The notes: generated by a model not told the origin, from the sequence alone. DNA of 64,000 nt from Paenibacillus vietnamensis (GCF_020169515.1 NZ_JAHMHW010000001.1:930001-994000); one strand, 5' to 3'. Shown: positions 17,147 to 25,665, counted from the stretch's first letter. Numbers and translations are program-made.

Positions 17147-17173
17147 AAGGCTGCCGGCAACCGGCAGCCTTTC
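17147..17173. terminator. Bidirectional terminator between UvrA-like and permease genes
   Basis: AAGGCTGCCGG, a 3-base loop and CCGGCAGCCTT form a perfect 11-bp stem between convergent genes. Confidence 0.8.
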
Positions 17174-17226
17174 GCATAAGCCACGGGCAGCATTCCAATC
17201 AGGAAGCAATTCGAAGCTTCATATTA

Positions 17227-18579
17227 TTATCCGGGGGAGACCGATTCCTTCAAAACGTCCGTGCCGGAAGGCGTAGTCTCGTAGTTTTCCCACCGGACGA
17301 TCTTTTCCATCACAATGGCCAAAATGACGCCTACGACTAACCCGTTTGAAGCAATGGGCGTCAATAATGGGGGGAAGTCCGCAAACGCGGAGACTGGAAC
17401 ATTCATGATCCCGATTCCCGTCAATATCGGAAGGGCGACTCGATAAATGGTTTTGGCATTAAAGGCCGTTCCATTAAAGGAGCGGATCGCCGTGCCGAAC
17501 ATTTGCAGGTAAGCGACAAATAATACGGCGCTGCCGACCGATATCGGGAGCCCTGTGAGCCAGCCGCTTAAAGCCGGGACGATGCCGACCAGGATTAGCA
17601 TCGCGGCTCCCGTTATGAGCGCAGAGCGGCTCAGTACTTTCGTGTTTTCCAAAAAGCCGACGGAGGACGCAAACGTGCCGAACGGAATTAAGCCGAAGCA
17701 TCCACCGATGATCGAAAAGACATTGGTAAACAACAGTGAGCGCACGAATTGTTTTTCCTCCGCGTTCTCCTGATACAGCCTGCCCGCGGCAATAAGACTC
17801 GTTATTGTGTTGGTCATATTAACTAGTCCGGCAAGGAGACCAACCAATACGATGCCTGGATCGAAAACAGGCTTTCCCCAAGGCAGCCATAGCCCAATCA
17901 ACGTTGTCCCCGCTTCCGCAACAGTTTTGGAAACGCCTCCGCTGCCGAAAAAAGCCGTATAAGCGATCCAGCCGACGATCATACCTCCCAGCAGCGAAAA
18001 TTGACCGAGCTTTCCTTTGCCTTTCATATGAATAAAGGAGACGACCGAGATGATGAACATGGATAACCCGGCAAGCTGCAAATCCCACTTCCCGTCGGCA
18101 TTGTAGCCGATCATACCTTTAAAAAACGTGTTGGCCAGCTGGAAGGTAAGCAACAGTAAATAAACGCCCATGACGATCGGCGTAAAAACACGCTGCAGCA
18201 GCTTGAGAAATCCGAGCAGCGTCAGCGCGACGGCAACGACGCCAGACAGGAGGAATCCGCCGGTCAGGCTGGCGGCAGCCGCAGATGCGTCCATTCCCAT
18301 GGCCGGGGCGGAGGAGCAGATGCCGAGCACAAGTCCCCACCAGACGCCGGCCGGTCCATCCATTAGTGCGAAGCGGTGTCCCCACAACGCCTGAACGATA
18401 CACAGCAGGCCCGTCAATATAAACGAGCGCTGCATGGATGCGGCGATGTCCGGGTCTGCCAGTCCAAGCGCATGGCCGACCGACAGCGGCACCAGCACCG
18501 TGTTCGTAAACAAAAAGAAAAGCCACTGCATGCCTGCGAGCAGTATGCTTATTGAATGACTAGACTTCTTCCATTGCAT
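17227..18579 (-). CDS. NCS2-family nucleobase permease
   Basis: The 450-residue protein has 12-14 hydrophobic segments and the uracil/xanthine permease layout: GMQWLFFLFTNTVLVPLSVG in the first helix, FALMDGPAGVWWGLVLG, and later GLVNMTNTITSLIAAG, GCFGLIPFGTFASSVGF and a last-helix pair. NCS2 members take up purines, pyrimidines or ascorbate with protons or sodium. The exact base cannot be told from motifs here. The upstream ankyrin lipoprotein gene ends 40 bases before its start on the same strand, so the two may be co-transcribed. Confidence 0.87.
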   Translation of the reverse strand: MQWKKSSHSISILLAGMQWLFFLFTNTVLVPLSVGHALGLADPDIAASMQRSFILTGLLCIVQALWGHRFALMDGPAGVWWGLVLGICSSAPAMGMDASAAAASLTGGFLLSGVVAVALTLLGFLKLLQRVFTPIVMGVYLLLLTFQLANTFFKGMIGYNADGKWDLQLAGLSMFIISVVSFIHMKGKGKLGQFSLLGGMIVGWIAYTAFFGSGGVSKTVAEAGTTLIGLWLPWGKPVFDPGIVLVGLLAGLVNMTNTITSLIAAGRLYQENAEEKQFVRSLLFTNVFSIIGGCFGLIPFGTFASSVGFLENTKVLSRSALITGAAMLILVGIVPALSGWLTGLPISVGSAVLFVAYLQMFGTAIRSFNGTAFNAKTIYRVALPILTGIGIMNVPVSAFADFPPLLTPIASNGLVVGVILAIVMEKIVRWENYETTPSGTDVLKESVSPG

Positions 18580-18619
18580 TTCATCTTACCCAGCTTTCCG
18601 TTTTGCGTTGTTCATCCTT

Positions 18620-19306
18620 TCAAAGGGATGAATTAGCTCCCGCACGCTTAAGTATCGCAGCAATTTCGGCATATCCGCGCTTCTCCGCGTGCGCCAGCGG
18701 TGTAACTCCATCATTGTCGGCCAGATTGACGTCGGCTCCGTGCTCGACCAATAAATGGACAATCCGCGTATGCCTGCTTCCGCCGTCACCCAAAATAACG
18801 GCTTCCAGCAGAGCAGTCCACCCCAAATTGTTGACATGGTCGACAGAAACATCCGAATGCTTCAGCAAATAGTCCACAATATCCGCATGACCGCGGTCGG
18901 CCGCCGGAATAAGCGACGTGCCGCCGAACCGGTTCGTCAGCTTCGTGTCCGCTCCCGCTTCGACCGCAAGCTTGACAATGTCGAGCATGCCTTCCGCCCC
19001 CGCGTAAAGAAGAGGGTTGTCGGAACGGCGGTCCCGTAAGTTTATGTCCGCCCCCGCATCAATTAATGCTTTGACCGTCTCCGGCCGATTGCCGTGCGTT
19101 GCGGCCATTGCAGCGGTTCGTCCGCGCTCGTCCGTGCCGTTTATGTCGGCGCCTGCTTGGAGCAAGGCAATTACCTTGTCCGTATCGCCTCGTTCGGCAG
19201 CCGCAATTAATTCATTTACCATCTGATCATCCCCCCTCGGATTTTCCGCGCAACCTGCCAGCATAAGGACAGTAACAAATAGAAAACAGCGGAATAAATA
19301 GCCCAC
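18620..19306 (-). CDS. Ankyrin-repeat lipoprotein
   Basis: The 228-residue product starts MGYLFRCFLFVTVLMLAGCA with lipobox LAGC. The mature part is five to six ankyrin repeats, visible as recurring ADINGTDERGRTAAMAA, ADINLRDRRSDNPLLYAG, ADTKLTNRFGGTSLIPAA and ADVNLADNDGVTPLAHAE. Ankyrin units mediate protein binding; a surface-anchored form may hold a partner at the outer membrane face. It is divergent from a LysR-type gene and upstream of the nucleobase permease. Function not predicted. Confidence 0.85.
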   Translation of the reverse strand: MGYLFRCFLFVTVLMLAGCAENPRGDDQMVNELIAAAERGDTDKVIALLQAGADINGTDERGRTAAMAATHGNRPETVKALIDAGADINLRDRRSDNPLLYAGAEGMLDIVKLAVEAGADTKLTNRFGGTSLIPAADRGHADIVDYLLKHSDVSVDHVNNLGWTALLEAVILGDGGSRHTRIVHLLVEHGADVNLADNDGVTPLAHAEKRGYAEIAAILKRAGANSSL

Positions 19307-19359
19307 ATTATCCCTCCATATTTACGTAACGTATTTTATGGTAACATGGGAGAAACTAT

Positions 19360-19404
19360 ATGAAAAATATCTATTTCATTGCAAAAGTATATGAAAATCA
19401 TATA
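19360..19404. promoter_or_regulatory. Two palindromes, probable LysR-type binding sites
   Basis: ATGAAA-N8-TTTCAT lies at 19360-19379, and TATATGA-AAA-TCATATA at 19388-19404. They occupy the divergent region between the ankyrin gene and the LysR-type regulator. The first fits the loose T-N11-A geometry of LysR sites. Autoregulation plus control of the divergent genes is the usual logic of this family. Confidence 0.5.
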
Positions 19405-19456
19405 TAACAAACAGTAAATGGCACACGATTTCCGGCGAGGGCAAGGAGGAATGCCA

Positions 19457-20362
19457 ATGGATTTGAAGCAGCTGCGTTATTTCATCGCGTTGGCGGAAGA
19501 AAGGCAGGTCACTTCCGCGGCGCAAAAGCTGCATATGTCGCAGCCGCCGCTCAGCCAGCAGCTGAAGCTAATGGAAAGCGAGCTCGGCGTACAGCTATTT
19601 CTGCGGAATGGCCGTCAGCTGGAGCTGACGGCTTCCGGCAATACATTGTACGAATATGCATTGACGATTACCAATTTAATGGACGAAGCGAAAGTGGAGG
19701 TACAAGAGTCCGGACTCGGCATAAGAGGGAAACTGTCCATCGGAGTCAATACGTTATCCGATTCGCGGCTTCCCAAGGCGCTAAGCGGATTTCGGACGCT
19801 TTATCCGAAGGTAACGTTTAAAATCCAGCAGAATGAGACGAATACGCTTGTCAAGCTGATCCGCGAGAAAACGCTTGATATGGCTATCGTACGACTTCCT
19901 ATCGATTTGAACGACTTGGATTACGCATTGCTGGGCGAAGAACCGTTGTATTTTATGATGGGGGATGCCGGACCGGGAGCGGTGCCGAAAGCGGGCGAAA
20001 CCGTATCCTACGAAACGATAGCCGATTATCCGCTCCTCCTGCCAAGTACCGAAGGTTTGGGACTCTATAACCTGCTGCTCGAGCAATTCCATTCCAGAGG
20101 GCTGTTCCCGGCTATTATCGGGGAATGCTCAGATATCGGCATGCTGGCGGAGCTTGTCGCCTCCGGCTTCGGCGCTTCCATTTTGCCTGAAACATCACTT
20201 GCAAGATTTAAAAGAGGGAACATCCATTCTTATCGGATCGACGATCCACAAGCTGTTTCAAGCTCTGCCGTTATCTGGCTGAAGCGGCATTCTTTGAGCA
20301 GGGCGATGGTTTTGCTGATTGAGATGATATCTGAAGGAGAAGGGATAGAACTGCCGAAATAG
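19457..20362 (+). CDS. LysR-family transcriptional regulator
   Basis: The 301-residue protein has the LysR helix-turn-helix at residues 1-60 (MDLKQLRYFIALAEERQVTS, then SQPPLSQQLKLMESELGVQLF) and a periplasmic-binding-like effector domain after residue 90 (GIRGKLSIGVNTL to LVASGFGASILPE). It should bind an unknown small molecule and control divergent targets. The ATG at 19457 has AAGGAGGA 6-7 bases upstream; the in-frame ATG at 19451 is too close to that site. The effector part resembles CynR/YwfK-type regulators only in general terms. Confidence 0.9.
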   Translation: MDLKQLRYFIALAEERQVTSAAQKLHMSQPPLSQQLKLMESELGVQLFLRNGRQLELTASGNTLYEYALTITNLMDEAKVEVQESGLGIRGKLSIGVNTLSDSRLPKALSGFRTLYPKVTFKIQQNETNTLVKLIREKTLDMAIVRLPIDLNDLDYALLGEEPLYFMMGDAGPGAVPKAGETVSYETIADYPLLLPSTEGLGLYNLLLEQFHSRGLFPAIIGECSDIGMLAELVASGFGASILPETSLARFKRGNIHSYRIDDPQAVSSSAVIWLKRHSLSRAMVLLIEMISEGEGIELPK

Positions 20363-20407
20363 CAAACCCGGTTTGCCATAAATGGCTAACCGGATTTGTT
20401 ATTTTTA
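20363..20407. terminator. Bidirectional terminator between LysR and PhoD genes
   Basis: A 16-bp stem with two mismatches (CAAACCCGGTTTGCCA against TGGCTAACCGGATTTG) is followed by TTATTTTTAT. It lies between convergent genes. Confidence 0.65.
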
Positions 20408-20415
20408 TAAGGCTA

Positions 20416-22050
20416 TTAGATCGTAACCGCCGCATCGTGAATTTGCTTCAATCCCGGTTTGCCTTTTTCCATCAGGAAGGAAGCGCGTGTCGAAATAGGA
20501 GCGCCCGGGCGCGTGACGTACGGAACAACCTTGTAATCCGCTTGAAAGCTTTCATGCGTAGCGGTGCAGCGTACATAGCCGCGCTGATTGTTATAAAATT
20601 TGATATGCGGATTTTCCGCCAGGATCGCCTTTTGGTTGTCGTTAATGTCATAACCGTCACCGCCCGAGGTGATGGAGGTGCCCACAAACTCGGCTCCAAG
20701 AATTTCGGAATTCGGGTTTTCGAAGTCAGCCTTAATCTCGCAAGCCCAATTCGAGTGAACGTCTCCCGTCAGGATGACAAGATTGGAGAGACCCTGTTCC
20801 TTGGCAAAGTTAGTGATACGCTCGCGGTTGGCAGTATAACCGTCCCAGCCGTCCATGCTATACTCAACTCCGTCGCCAATCAGAAAATCTCTCTTACAGA
20901 AGAAGACCTGCTGCGGAATAATGTTCCAGCTTGCCTGCGATTGATACAGGCCGGAAAGCAGCCATTGCTCCTGCTCTTCCCCCATAATGGACCGGTCAAC
21001 ACTTGTCGATTCCGGAGTCGGCGGCTTGCGGCCGTCGCCGCTCGCCTGATCGTCGCGGAATTGGCGGGTGTCAAGAACATGAATATTTGCCAGATTTCCG
21101 TAATGGAACTGCCTGTACAGCTGCATGGTGAACCCGCTTGGCAGGGAAGAGCTCCTTAATGGCATGTTCTCGTAGTAAGCCTGGAATGCTGCCGCTTTGC
21201 GGGCCAGGAACGGTCCGACCGGCTGATTATTTTCCGGAATCAAGCCGGCATGATTGTTTTCAATCTCGTGATCGTCCATCGCCACAACCCACGGGAACTG
21301 TGCATGAGCGGCCTGCAGGTCGCTATCGCTTTTATATAACGCATAACGGTTGCGGTAGTCTTCCAGCGTTATGATCTCAGGACCGTTATGGTACCGGGGG
21401 CTCGGGGTGGTCGCAGCAGGTCCCGGACCTTCATAAATGTAATCGCCCAGATGGAAGACGAGGTCCAAATCCTGTTCCTCCGCCATATGGCGGTATGCGT
21501 TAAAGTATCCCGTCGGATAGTTCTGGCAGGAAGCGAAGGCAAAGCTCAGCTTGTCCACCTGCGATCCATAAACTGGAAGCGTTTTTGTCCGGCCGGTCGG
21601 ACTTATTTCTTTTCCGGCTTTAAAGCGGTAGTAATAAACCTGATTCGGCTTCAGCTTGTCTACTTCGACATGCACGGAGTGCCCCAGTTGGGCTCTGGCA
21701 AAAGCCGTGCCTTCACGAACGACTTTGCGGAAATTCTCGTCGGATGCCACTTCCCATTTGACCGGAACGTCACTGCCGGACATGCCTCCGCCATTCAAAG
21801 GATCGGGTGCAAGCCTTGTCCAAAGCACAACGCTCTCCGGCCAAGGGTCGCCGGACGTTACGCCTAAAGTGAATGGATAAGAACTAAACTTCGGTGCAGC
21901 GTCAATCGTTCCTCCCTTTAGAGAGGCCATGACCGTCAAGCCCAGTGAGGCGATGGCAAGTTTACCTGCGCCCTGGAGGAAATCCCGGCGGTCCATCTTG
22001 CCTTCCCGCAGCCTTTTCTCAAAATCTTTGAATAATTGATCCTTGTCCAT
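20416..22050 (-). CDS. phoD: PhoD-family alkaline phosphatase/phosphodiesterase, Tat-exported
   Basis: The 544-residue protein has a twin-arginine signal (MDRRDFLQGAGKLAIASLGL), so it folds in the cytoplasm and is exported by the Tat system. The PhoD pattern is clear: FTLGVTSGDPWPESVVLWTR, FAFASCQNYPTGYF, FHLGDYIYE, VVAMDDHEIENNH and LTGDVHSNW, which together supply the Fe/Ca ligands. PhoD releases phosphate from phosphodiesters and teichoic-acid-like polymers. AGGAGTG lies 6 bases upstream of the start. Phosphate control through PhoP would be normal, but I see no clear PhoP box in the 113 bases upstream. Confidence 0.92.
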   Translation of the reverse strand: MDKDQLFKDFEKRLREGKMDRRDFLQGAGKLAIASLGLTVMASLKGGTIDAAPKFSSYPFTLGVTSGDPWPESVVLWTRLAPDPLNGGGMSGSDVPVKWEVASDENFRKVVREGTAFARAQLGHSVHVEVDKLKPNQVYYYRFKAGKEISPTGRTKTLPVYGSQVDKLSFAFASCQNYPTGYFNAYRHMAEEQDLDLVFHLGDYIYEGPGPAATTPSPRYHNGPEIITLEDYRNRYALYKSDSDLQAAHAQFPWVVAMDDHEIENNHAGLIPENNQPVGPFLARKAAAFQAYYENMPLRSSSLPSGFTMQLYRQFHYGNLANIHVLDTRQFRDDQASGDGRKPPTPESTSVDRSIMGEEQEQWLLSGLYQSQASWNIIPQQVFFCKRDFLIGDGVEYSMDGWDGYTANRERITNFAKEQGLSNLVILTGDVHSNWACEIKADFENPNSEILGAEFVGTSITSGGDGYDINDNQKAILAENPHIKFYNNQRGYVRCTATHESFQADYKVVPYVTRPGAPISTRASFLMEKGKPGLKQIHDAAVTI

Positions 22051-22163
22051 TATTTCACTCCTATGCTTTTAAATTCTTTTCAATTAGAGCATTGGTGTGT
22101 AAATGGAGTATCAATTCGGTTTTAAGAAATAGCAAAACAAGATGTCAGTGCCATTCAAGTCGT

Positions 22164-22352
22164 CTATTCGAAATCTCCCAATATCAACTGATCTAATGTC
22201 GTCCCGCTGAGAACCATCGGATATACATTCTCATCTCGCTGGATAACAAACTCTACAAGCACAGGGCCAGGTGTATCCAGAGCCTCTTGCCAAATTCGGC
22301 TTGCCTCTGCTTCGGAGCTTGTTCTTAATCCTTTTATTCCTAACCCTTTCAT
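22164..22352 (-). pseudogene. ilvB: C-terminal fragment of acetolactate synthase large subunit
   Basis: The frame reads GIKGLRTSSEAEASRIWQEA, then PGPVLVEFVIQRDENVYPMV and LSGTTLDQLILGDFE. This is the conserved C-terminus of the thiamine-dependent large subunit of acetolactate synthase. Only about 60 of some 580 residues remain. The fragment is preceded at once by the 3' half of a T-box leader on the same strand, so more than 500 codons have been lost by deletion. A 62-codon ATG frame survives, but it lacks all catalytic parts. Confidence 0.75.
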
Positions 22353-22386
22353 CCTCAGTCGACAGTAAAAAATCGCCGCGTCTGAA

Positions 22387-22500
22387 GGGACGAAAGGGGA
22401 ACATTTCGTGGTACCACCCTGATTTGCCGAAAATCTTACGATTTCAGCCTCATGAGGTAAGGTTTGCCTTACCTGCAGCACAGTAACGTGTGCCATTCCG
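22387..22500 (-). promoter_or_regulatory. 3' half of a T-box riboswitch leader, relic
   Basis: On the minus strand, AGGGTGGTACCACG (22420-22407) is the highly conserved T-box sequence that pairs with tRNA acceptor ends. It is followed by CCCTTTCGTCCC and, after a spacer, GGATGAAAGGG, which form the terminator stem. Upstream lie small hairpins (AGGTAAGG/CCTTACCT). The specifier stem I is not found before the neighbouring gene, so the riboswitch is incomplete. T-boxes of this type usually precede ilv/leu operons in Firmicutes, which matches the attached ilvB fragment. Confidence 0.75.
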
Positions 22501-22602
22501 TTTGAGTCTACTCATCGAACCCCATAACCATCCGATTTTCCTTCAATAATTTTCAATTGGATTGTTGCTGCAAACTTGAGATGACTCCATATTGGGATAG
22601 GG

Positions 22603-22627
22603 TATAATGAATCTAGAATGAATCTAG
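22603..22627 (+). promoter_or_regulatory. -10 element with tandem 11-bp repeat
   Basis: TATAAT at 22603-22608 overlaps two tandem copies of AATGAATCTAG (22606-22616 and 22617-22627), each ending in a TCTAG half of a TCTAGA palindrome. No convincing -35 box at the right distance is seen. It may be an operator for the following SnoaL-like gene. Confidence 0.35.
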
Positions 22628-22659
22628 ACGGTTGAAAACATGCAATAAGGAGGATCTCA

Positions 22660-23034
22660 ATGTTTACTTCTAACAAAGAGAAGGCGGTAGCGTTTTTGCA
22701 ATTGGTGGCGTCGGGAGAAGTGCGTGAGGCATACCAAAGGTATATTGGTCCGGATTTCCTCCACCATAATCCTTTTTTCCGCGGAGACGCTGATTCACTA
22801 ATGCTCGCAATGGAAGAGAATGCTGCAAAAAATCCCCACAAAACCCTTGAGATTAAACGTGTCATGGAAGAGGGGGATATCGTTGCGGTTCACTCCCATG
22901 TAAAGCAAAAACAAGAGGACATCGGAGCAGCTGTGGTACATATCTTCCGCTTTAATAACGATCTTATCGTCGAATTATGGGATGTGGGTCAGCCCATTCC
23001 GGAGCAGTCTCCTAATGAGAATGGAGTGTTTTGA
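22660..23034 (+). CDS. SnoaL/NTF2-like protein
   Basis: The 124-residue protein has the cone-shaped NTF2 pattern: a helical start (EKAVAFLQLVASGEVREAYQ), FLHHNPFFRGDADSLM, then strands DIVAVHSHV and VVHIFRFNNDLIVELWDVGQ. The final WDVGQPIP string is typical of predicted SnoaL-like polyketide-cyclase relatives in soil bacteria. The reaction is unknown. AAGGAGG lies 6-7 bases before the ATG. It stands next to the ilvB relic, transcribed in the opposite direction. Confidence 0.85.
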   Translation: MFTSNKEKAVAFLQLVASGEVREAYQRYIGPDFLHHNPFFRGDADSLMLAMEENAAKNPHKTLEIKRVMEEGDIVAVHSHVKQKQEDIGAAVVHIFRFNNDLIVELWDVGQPIPEQSPNENGVF

Positions 23035-23133
23035 TAACGGAAAACCTACAGAATATGAAATTATTTTTGAACGGGCTATTCAAAATGAGTAACTGGTAAC
23101 AAACACTTATATTCTTATTTGTAGAGTAAACAT

Positions 23134-23168
23134 TAAGGCCTCCTATCCGTAGATAGGAGGCGCCTTAA
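23134..23168 (+). terminator. Hairpin downstream of SnoaL-like gene
   Basis: TTAAGG-CCTCCTATC pairs with GATAGGAGG-C-GCCTTAA with a 2-base bulge and a CGTA loop. The T tract is weak, so it may be a terminator or an RNA-stabilising structure. Confidence 0.45.
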
Positions 23169-23546
23169 TCTGCTGCAAAATAAGCAATTAGTCCGCTTAG
23201 GTTACGAATACAAATGATCTGCCTTCGGTTTTAGGGGGTGACGAACGTTAGACATTTCTAATGTATAAATGCAGCCTGCAACATCAAACGAACAAACTGA
23301 AAAATCAGACTTTTAAATATTTTATTAATGCATGTTTTCAACGGTTAGCCTGCCAGTTTTAAAACAAATTTGACATTAATATCAATTATAAAAAACTACA
23401 TAATTGGACCTTAAGGATTTTATTGCATAATGATTAGGTAAGTATCAACCATATATAATTTTTTTACCAAATCTTTAAATATATATATAAACTGAATATA
23501 AGCGGCAATACTGATAGTTCTTACATCCACAACCAGTTTATTAACA

Positions 23547-23575
23547 ATGACAAATAAGCTGACATCCTTTATATT
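23547..23575 (+). promoter_or_regulatory. Promoter candidate for an orphan small RNA
   Basis: ATGACA at 23547-23552 and TATATT at 23570-23575 are separated by 17 bases, a good sigma-A match. The predicted start near 23582 falls exactly at the first base of a hairpin. Confidence 0.45.
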
Positions 23576-23582
23576 TTGAATT

Positions 23583-23692
23583 GTGAACGAGATGCTGCAT
23601 CGAGTTCACTTCATAACCTTTTTACTCCTCCGGTGTTTGAGAGTCATCAGAGGAAACCTTGGTCCCAGCTTTCGAGCTGGGGCTCTTTTTTT
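23583..23692 (+). ncRNA. Candidate structured small RNA with intrinsic terminator
   Basis: The roughly 110-base stretch has three stems. The first, at 23583-23609, is a 12-bp stem (GTGAAC..GATG / CATC..GTTCAC with a 2-bp internal loop). The second is CCTC.GGTG against CATC.GAGG around 23626-23653. The third is CCCAGCT-TTCG-AGCTGGG followed by GCTCTTTTTTT, a UUCG-capped terminator at 23664-23690. A single-stranded ACTCCTCC between the first two could pair with Shine-Dalgarno sequences. No protein frame with a ribosome site is seen and no gene follows for 500 bases. A trans-acting RNA or an orphaned leader are the options. Confidence 0.45.
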
Positions 23693-23997
23693 GCTAATTT
23701 TTAAGTCTACAAATATATCGGTTTTATTCTCATAAAAATGAATAGGCTTAACCGAATTTTTAAAAATAAGTTGATCTGCCATCTGTTCCACTTTATTAAA
23801 CGTCTCTTAAGGCCAAATTGTTTCATACTCCACAACGAAAATTGGCTGGTGCCGAATTGGTTACGTGAAAATGAAACTCCACAAAGTAAAGTATATGGAA
23901 CTAAATAATACTTTATTCTTCAGAGCAACTCCATTTCGATTGAACGTCCACATGAAGATATAATCCCGAGCTATCCAAAAGGGCAATTTAATCGAGG

Positions 23998-24034
23998 GGC
24001 CGCAGAGTTACACACTCTACGGCCTTTTGTTTTT
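23998..24034 (+). terminator. Orphan intrinsic terminator
   Basis: GGCCG-AGAGT and ACTCT-CGGCC, each with one unpaired base between the two parts, form a strong stem followed by TTTTGTTTTT. No gene ends upstream; a short unrecognised transcript from about 23965 (TATAAT at 23959) is possible. Confidence 0.6.
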
Positions 24035-24194
24035 CGTGATGGGCTAAATAAACAAGTCGTTAGGGCCTCAGAGAAAAGCGATTGCACCAAAAGTACGTTA
24101 AAGTTAACTCAACAGCAGGAAATCACAAATAACACGATTATGTTAAAAACAAAGCGGCCTAAAAATACGAATTCAGCAAATGGGAGGAGATAGC

Positions 24195-24755
24195 TTGAAA
24201 ACATTGGTGCTCGTCGCTCATCCGAATTTGAACAACTCTCGAGTGAACAAGTCGTGGTTAAGGGAAATAAAGAATTATCCGGATCAGATCACCGTGCATG
24301 ATTTGTATGCAGCCTATCCGGATTGGCGGATCAATGTTCAAAACGAGCAAGAACTCGCTATGAAGCATGACCGGATTATTTTCCAATTTCCTTTCTATTG
24401 GTATAGTTCACCTCCACTTCTCAAGAAGTGGTTGGACGATGTCCTGACTTACGGCTGGGGTTATACGTCAAAGGGCGGCAGGCTCCGGGGCAAGGAGCTT
24501 GGGCTGGCGATTTCTATTGGTGGTTCAGAAATCGATTATCACCCTGAAGGCGGCGATCTTTATACGATCCATGAGCTCCTTAGCCCTTTCCACGCTACGA
24601 GCAATTTAATCGGAACACAATTGTTGATGCCGTTCACGATCTTCGATACGGATGATAAAAGCGAGGAAGAATTAGTTTCGAGTGCTCGGCAATATTCGGA
24701 GTATCTGCTTGCCGATAAGATTGCAAGCTTTCAAAGTCGATATCGTACAAATTAA
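24195..24755 (+). CDS. NAD(P)H-dependent flavodoxin-fold oxidoreductase (KefF/YwrO type)
   Basis: The 186-residue protein begins (M)KTLVLVAHPNLNNSRVNKSW, the FMN-phosphate loop of the modulator-of-drug-activity quinone reductases. QFPFYWYSSPPLLKKWLDDV and LTYGWGYTSKGGRLRGKELG complete the family pattern. It should reduce quinones or similar acceptors with NAD(P)H and FMN. I call a TTG start at 24195, because GGGAGG lies 7 bases upstream and family members begin MKTLV; the ATG at 24180 lies before the ribosome site. The next gene, a short-chain dehydrogenase, starts 22 bases later, so they form an operon. Confidence 0.9.
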   Translation: MKTLVLVAHPNLNNSRVNKSWLREIKNYPDQITVHDLYAAYPDWRINVQNEQELAMKHDRIIFQFPFYWYSSPPLLKKWLDDVLTYGWGYTSKGGRLRGKELGLAISIGGSEIDYHPEGGDLYTIHELLSPFHATSNLIGTQLLMPFTIFDTDDKSEEELVSSARQYSEYLLADKIASFQSRYRTN

Positions 24756-24776
24756 TCAAAAAGGATGGGATTCAAT

Positions 24777-25625
24777 ATGACAAATCAAAATAAAGTTTGG
24801 TTCATTACCGGGGCAGCAAGAGGCATTGGTTTGGAAATTTTGAAGGCTGTGCTGGAAACGGGAGATCACGTTGTTGCGACGGTGCGGAGCTCGGCACAGT
24901 CCTTAGCCGATAAACTGGGAAATCCGGAAAATCTTGAAGTTGTTCTTCTGGACATTACGGATGAGCAGCAGGCGATTGCAGCTGCCAATCAAGCCGTACA
25001 GAAATTCGGAAAAATCGATGTTCTGGTGAATAATGCAGGTTATGGGCTGCTAAGTGCAGTTGAAGAAGCTACAGCTGATGAGGTGCGCAAAAACTTCGAA
25101 ACGAACGTCTTCGGCTTATTGAATGTGACCCGGGCGATACTGCCTCATATGCGTCACAAACGTTCCGGACACATCATCAATATCTCGTCCGTAGGAGGCT
25201 TGAGCGGTTATATCGGATGGGGCGTGTACGGTTCTACCAAATTTGCTGTAGAAGGATTGACAGAGTCACTAGCCTTGGAATTGGCGCCGCTTGGAATTCA
25301 TGCGACCGTAGTATCTCCCGGCTTCTTCCGTACGGAATTTCTGGATGCCTCATCGCTGACACGTTCAGATAACATCATTTCTGATTATGCGGAAACAGTA
25401 GGAGAGATGAGATTATTCGCTGCCCAAGCGAATAAAAAACAACCAGGCGATCCCGTGAAATTGGCCAAAGCGATCGTGAAGGTTGCGTACGCAAAGAAAC
25501 CGCCGGTCCATTTACCGCTAGGTAAGGACTCGCTGCAAAGATACCGGGAAAAGACGGCAAATTTTGAAAAGGATATCGAAGCTTGGTATGGCGTAATTAC
25601 GGGTACCGATCATGATGATGTCTGA
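24777..25625 (+). CDS. Short-chain dehydrogenase/reductase
   Basis: The 282-residue protein is a classical SDR: cofactor loop TGAARGIG, LDITDEQQ, NNAGYG, the catalytic serine in INISSVGG and YGSTK holding the Tyr-Lys pair, then SPGFFRTEF. It oxidises or reduces a hydroxyl/carbonyl with NAD(P). The ATG at 24777 has AAGGA 11 bases upstream; the earlier ATG at 24765 overlaps that site. It follows the flavodoxin-fold reductase and precedes an AraC-type regulator, so all three are probably one unit responding to an electrophile or metabolite. Confidence 0.92.
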   Translation: MTNQNKVWFITGAARGIGLEILKAVLETGDHVVATVRSSAQSLADKLGNPENLEVVLLDITDEQQAIAAANQAVQKFGKIDVLVNNAGYGLLSAVEEATADEVRKNFETNVFGLLNVTRAILPHMRHKRSGHIINISSVGGLSGYIGWGVYGSTKFAVEGLTESLALELAPLGIHATVVSPGFFRTEFLDASSLTRSDNIISDYAETVGEMRLFAAQANKKQPGDPVKLAKAIVKVAYAKKPPVHLPLGKDSLQRYREKTANFEKDIEAWYGVITGTDHDDV

Positions 25626-25665
25626 TTTGAAAAAAGCAGGATTACGGAACGAAGGAGGGAATAGT

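Larger units (their letters stand above)
23035..24194. other. Gene-poor AT-rich stretch
   Basis: About 1.16 kb has no credible protein gene. It contains a hairpin at 23134-23168 (CCTCCTATC/GATAGGAGG), a candidate small RNA at 23583-23692 with its own promoter, and a strong orphan terminator at 23998-24034. The composition is visibly more AT-rich than the flanks. Together with the T-box/ilvB relic to its left, it looks like the scar of lost genes. Confidence 0.6.

Noticed and set aside
23606-23791. 61-codon minus-strand frame in the gene-poor region
   Set aside because: It is antisense to the candidate small RNA and its terminator and shows no ribosome site or family features.
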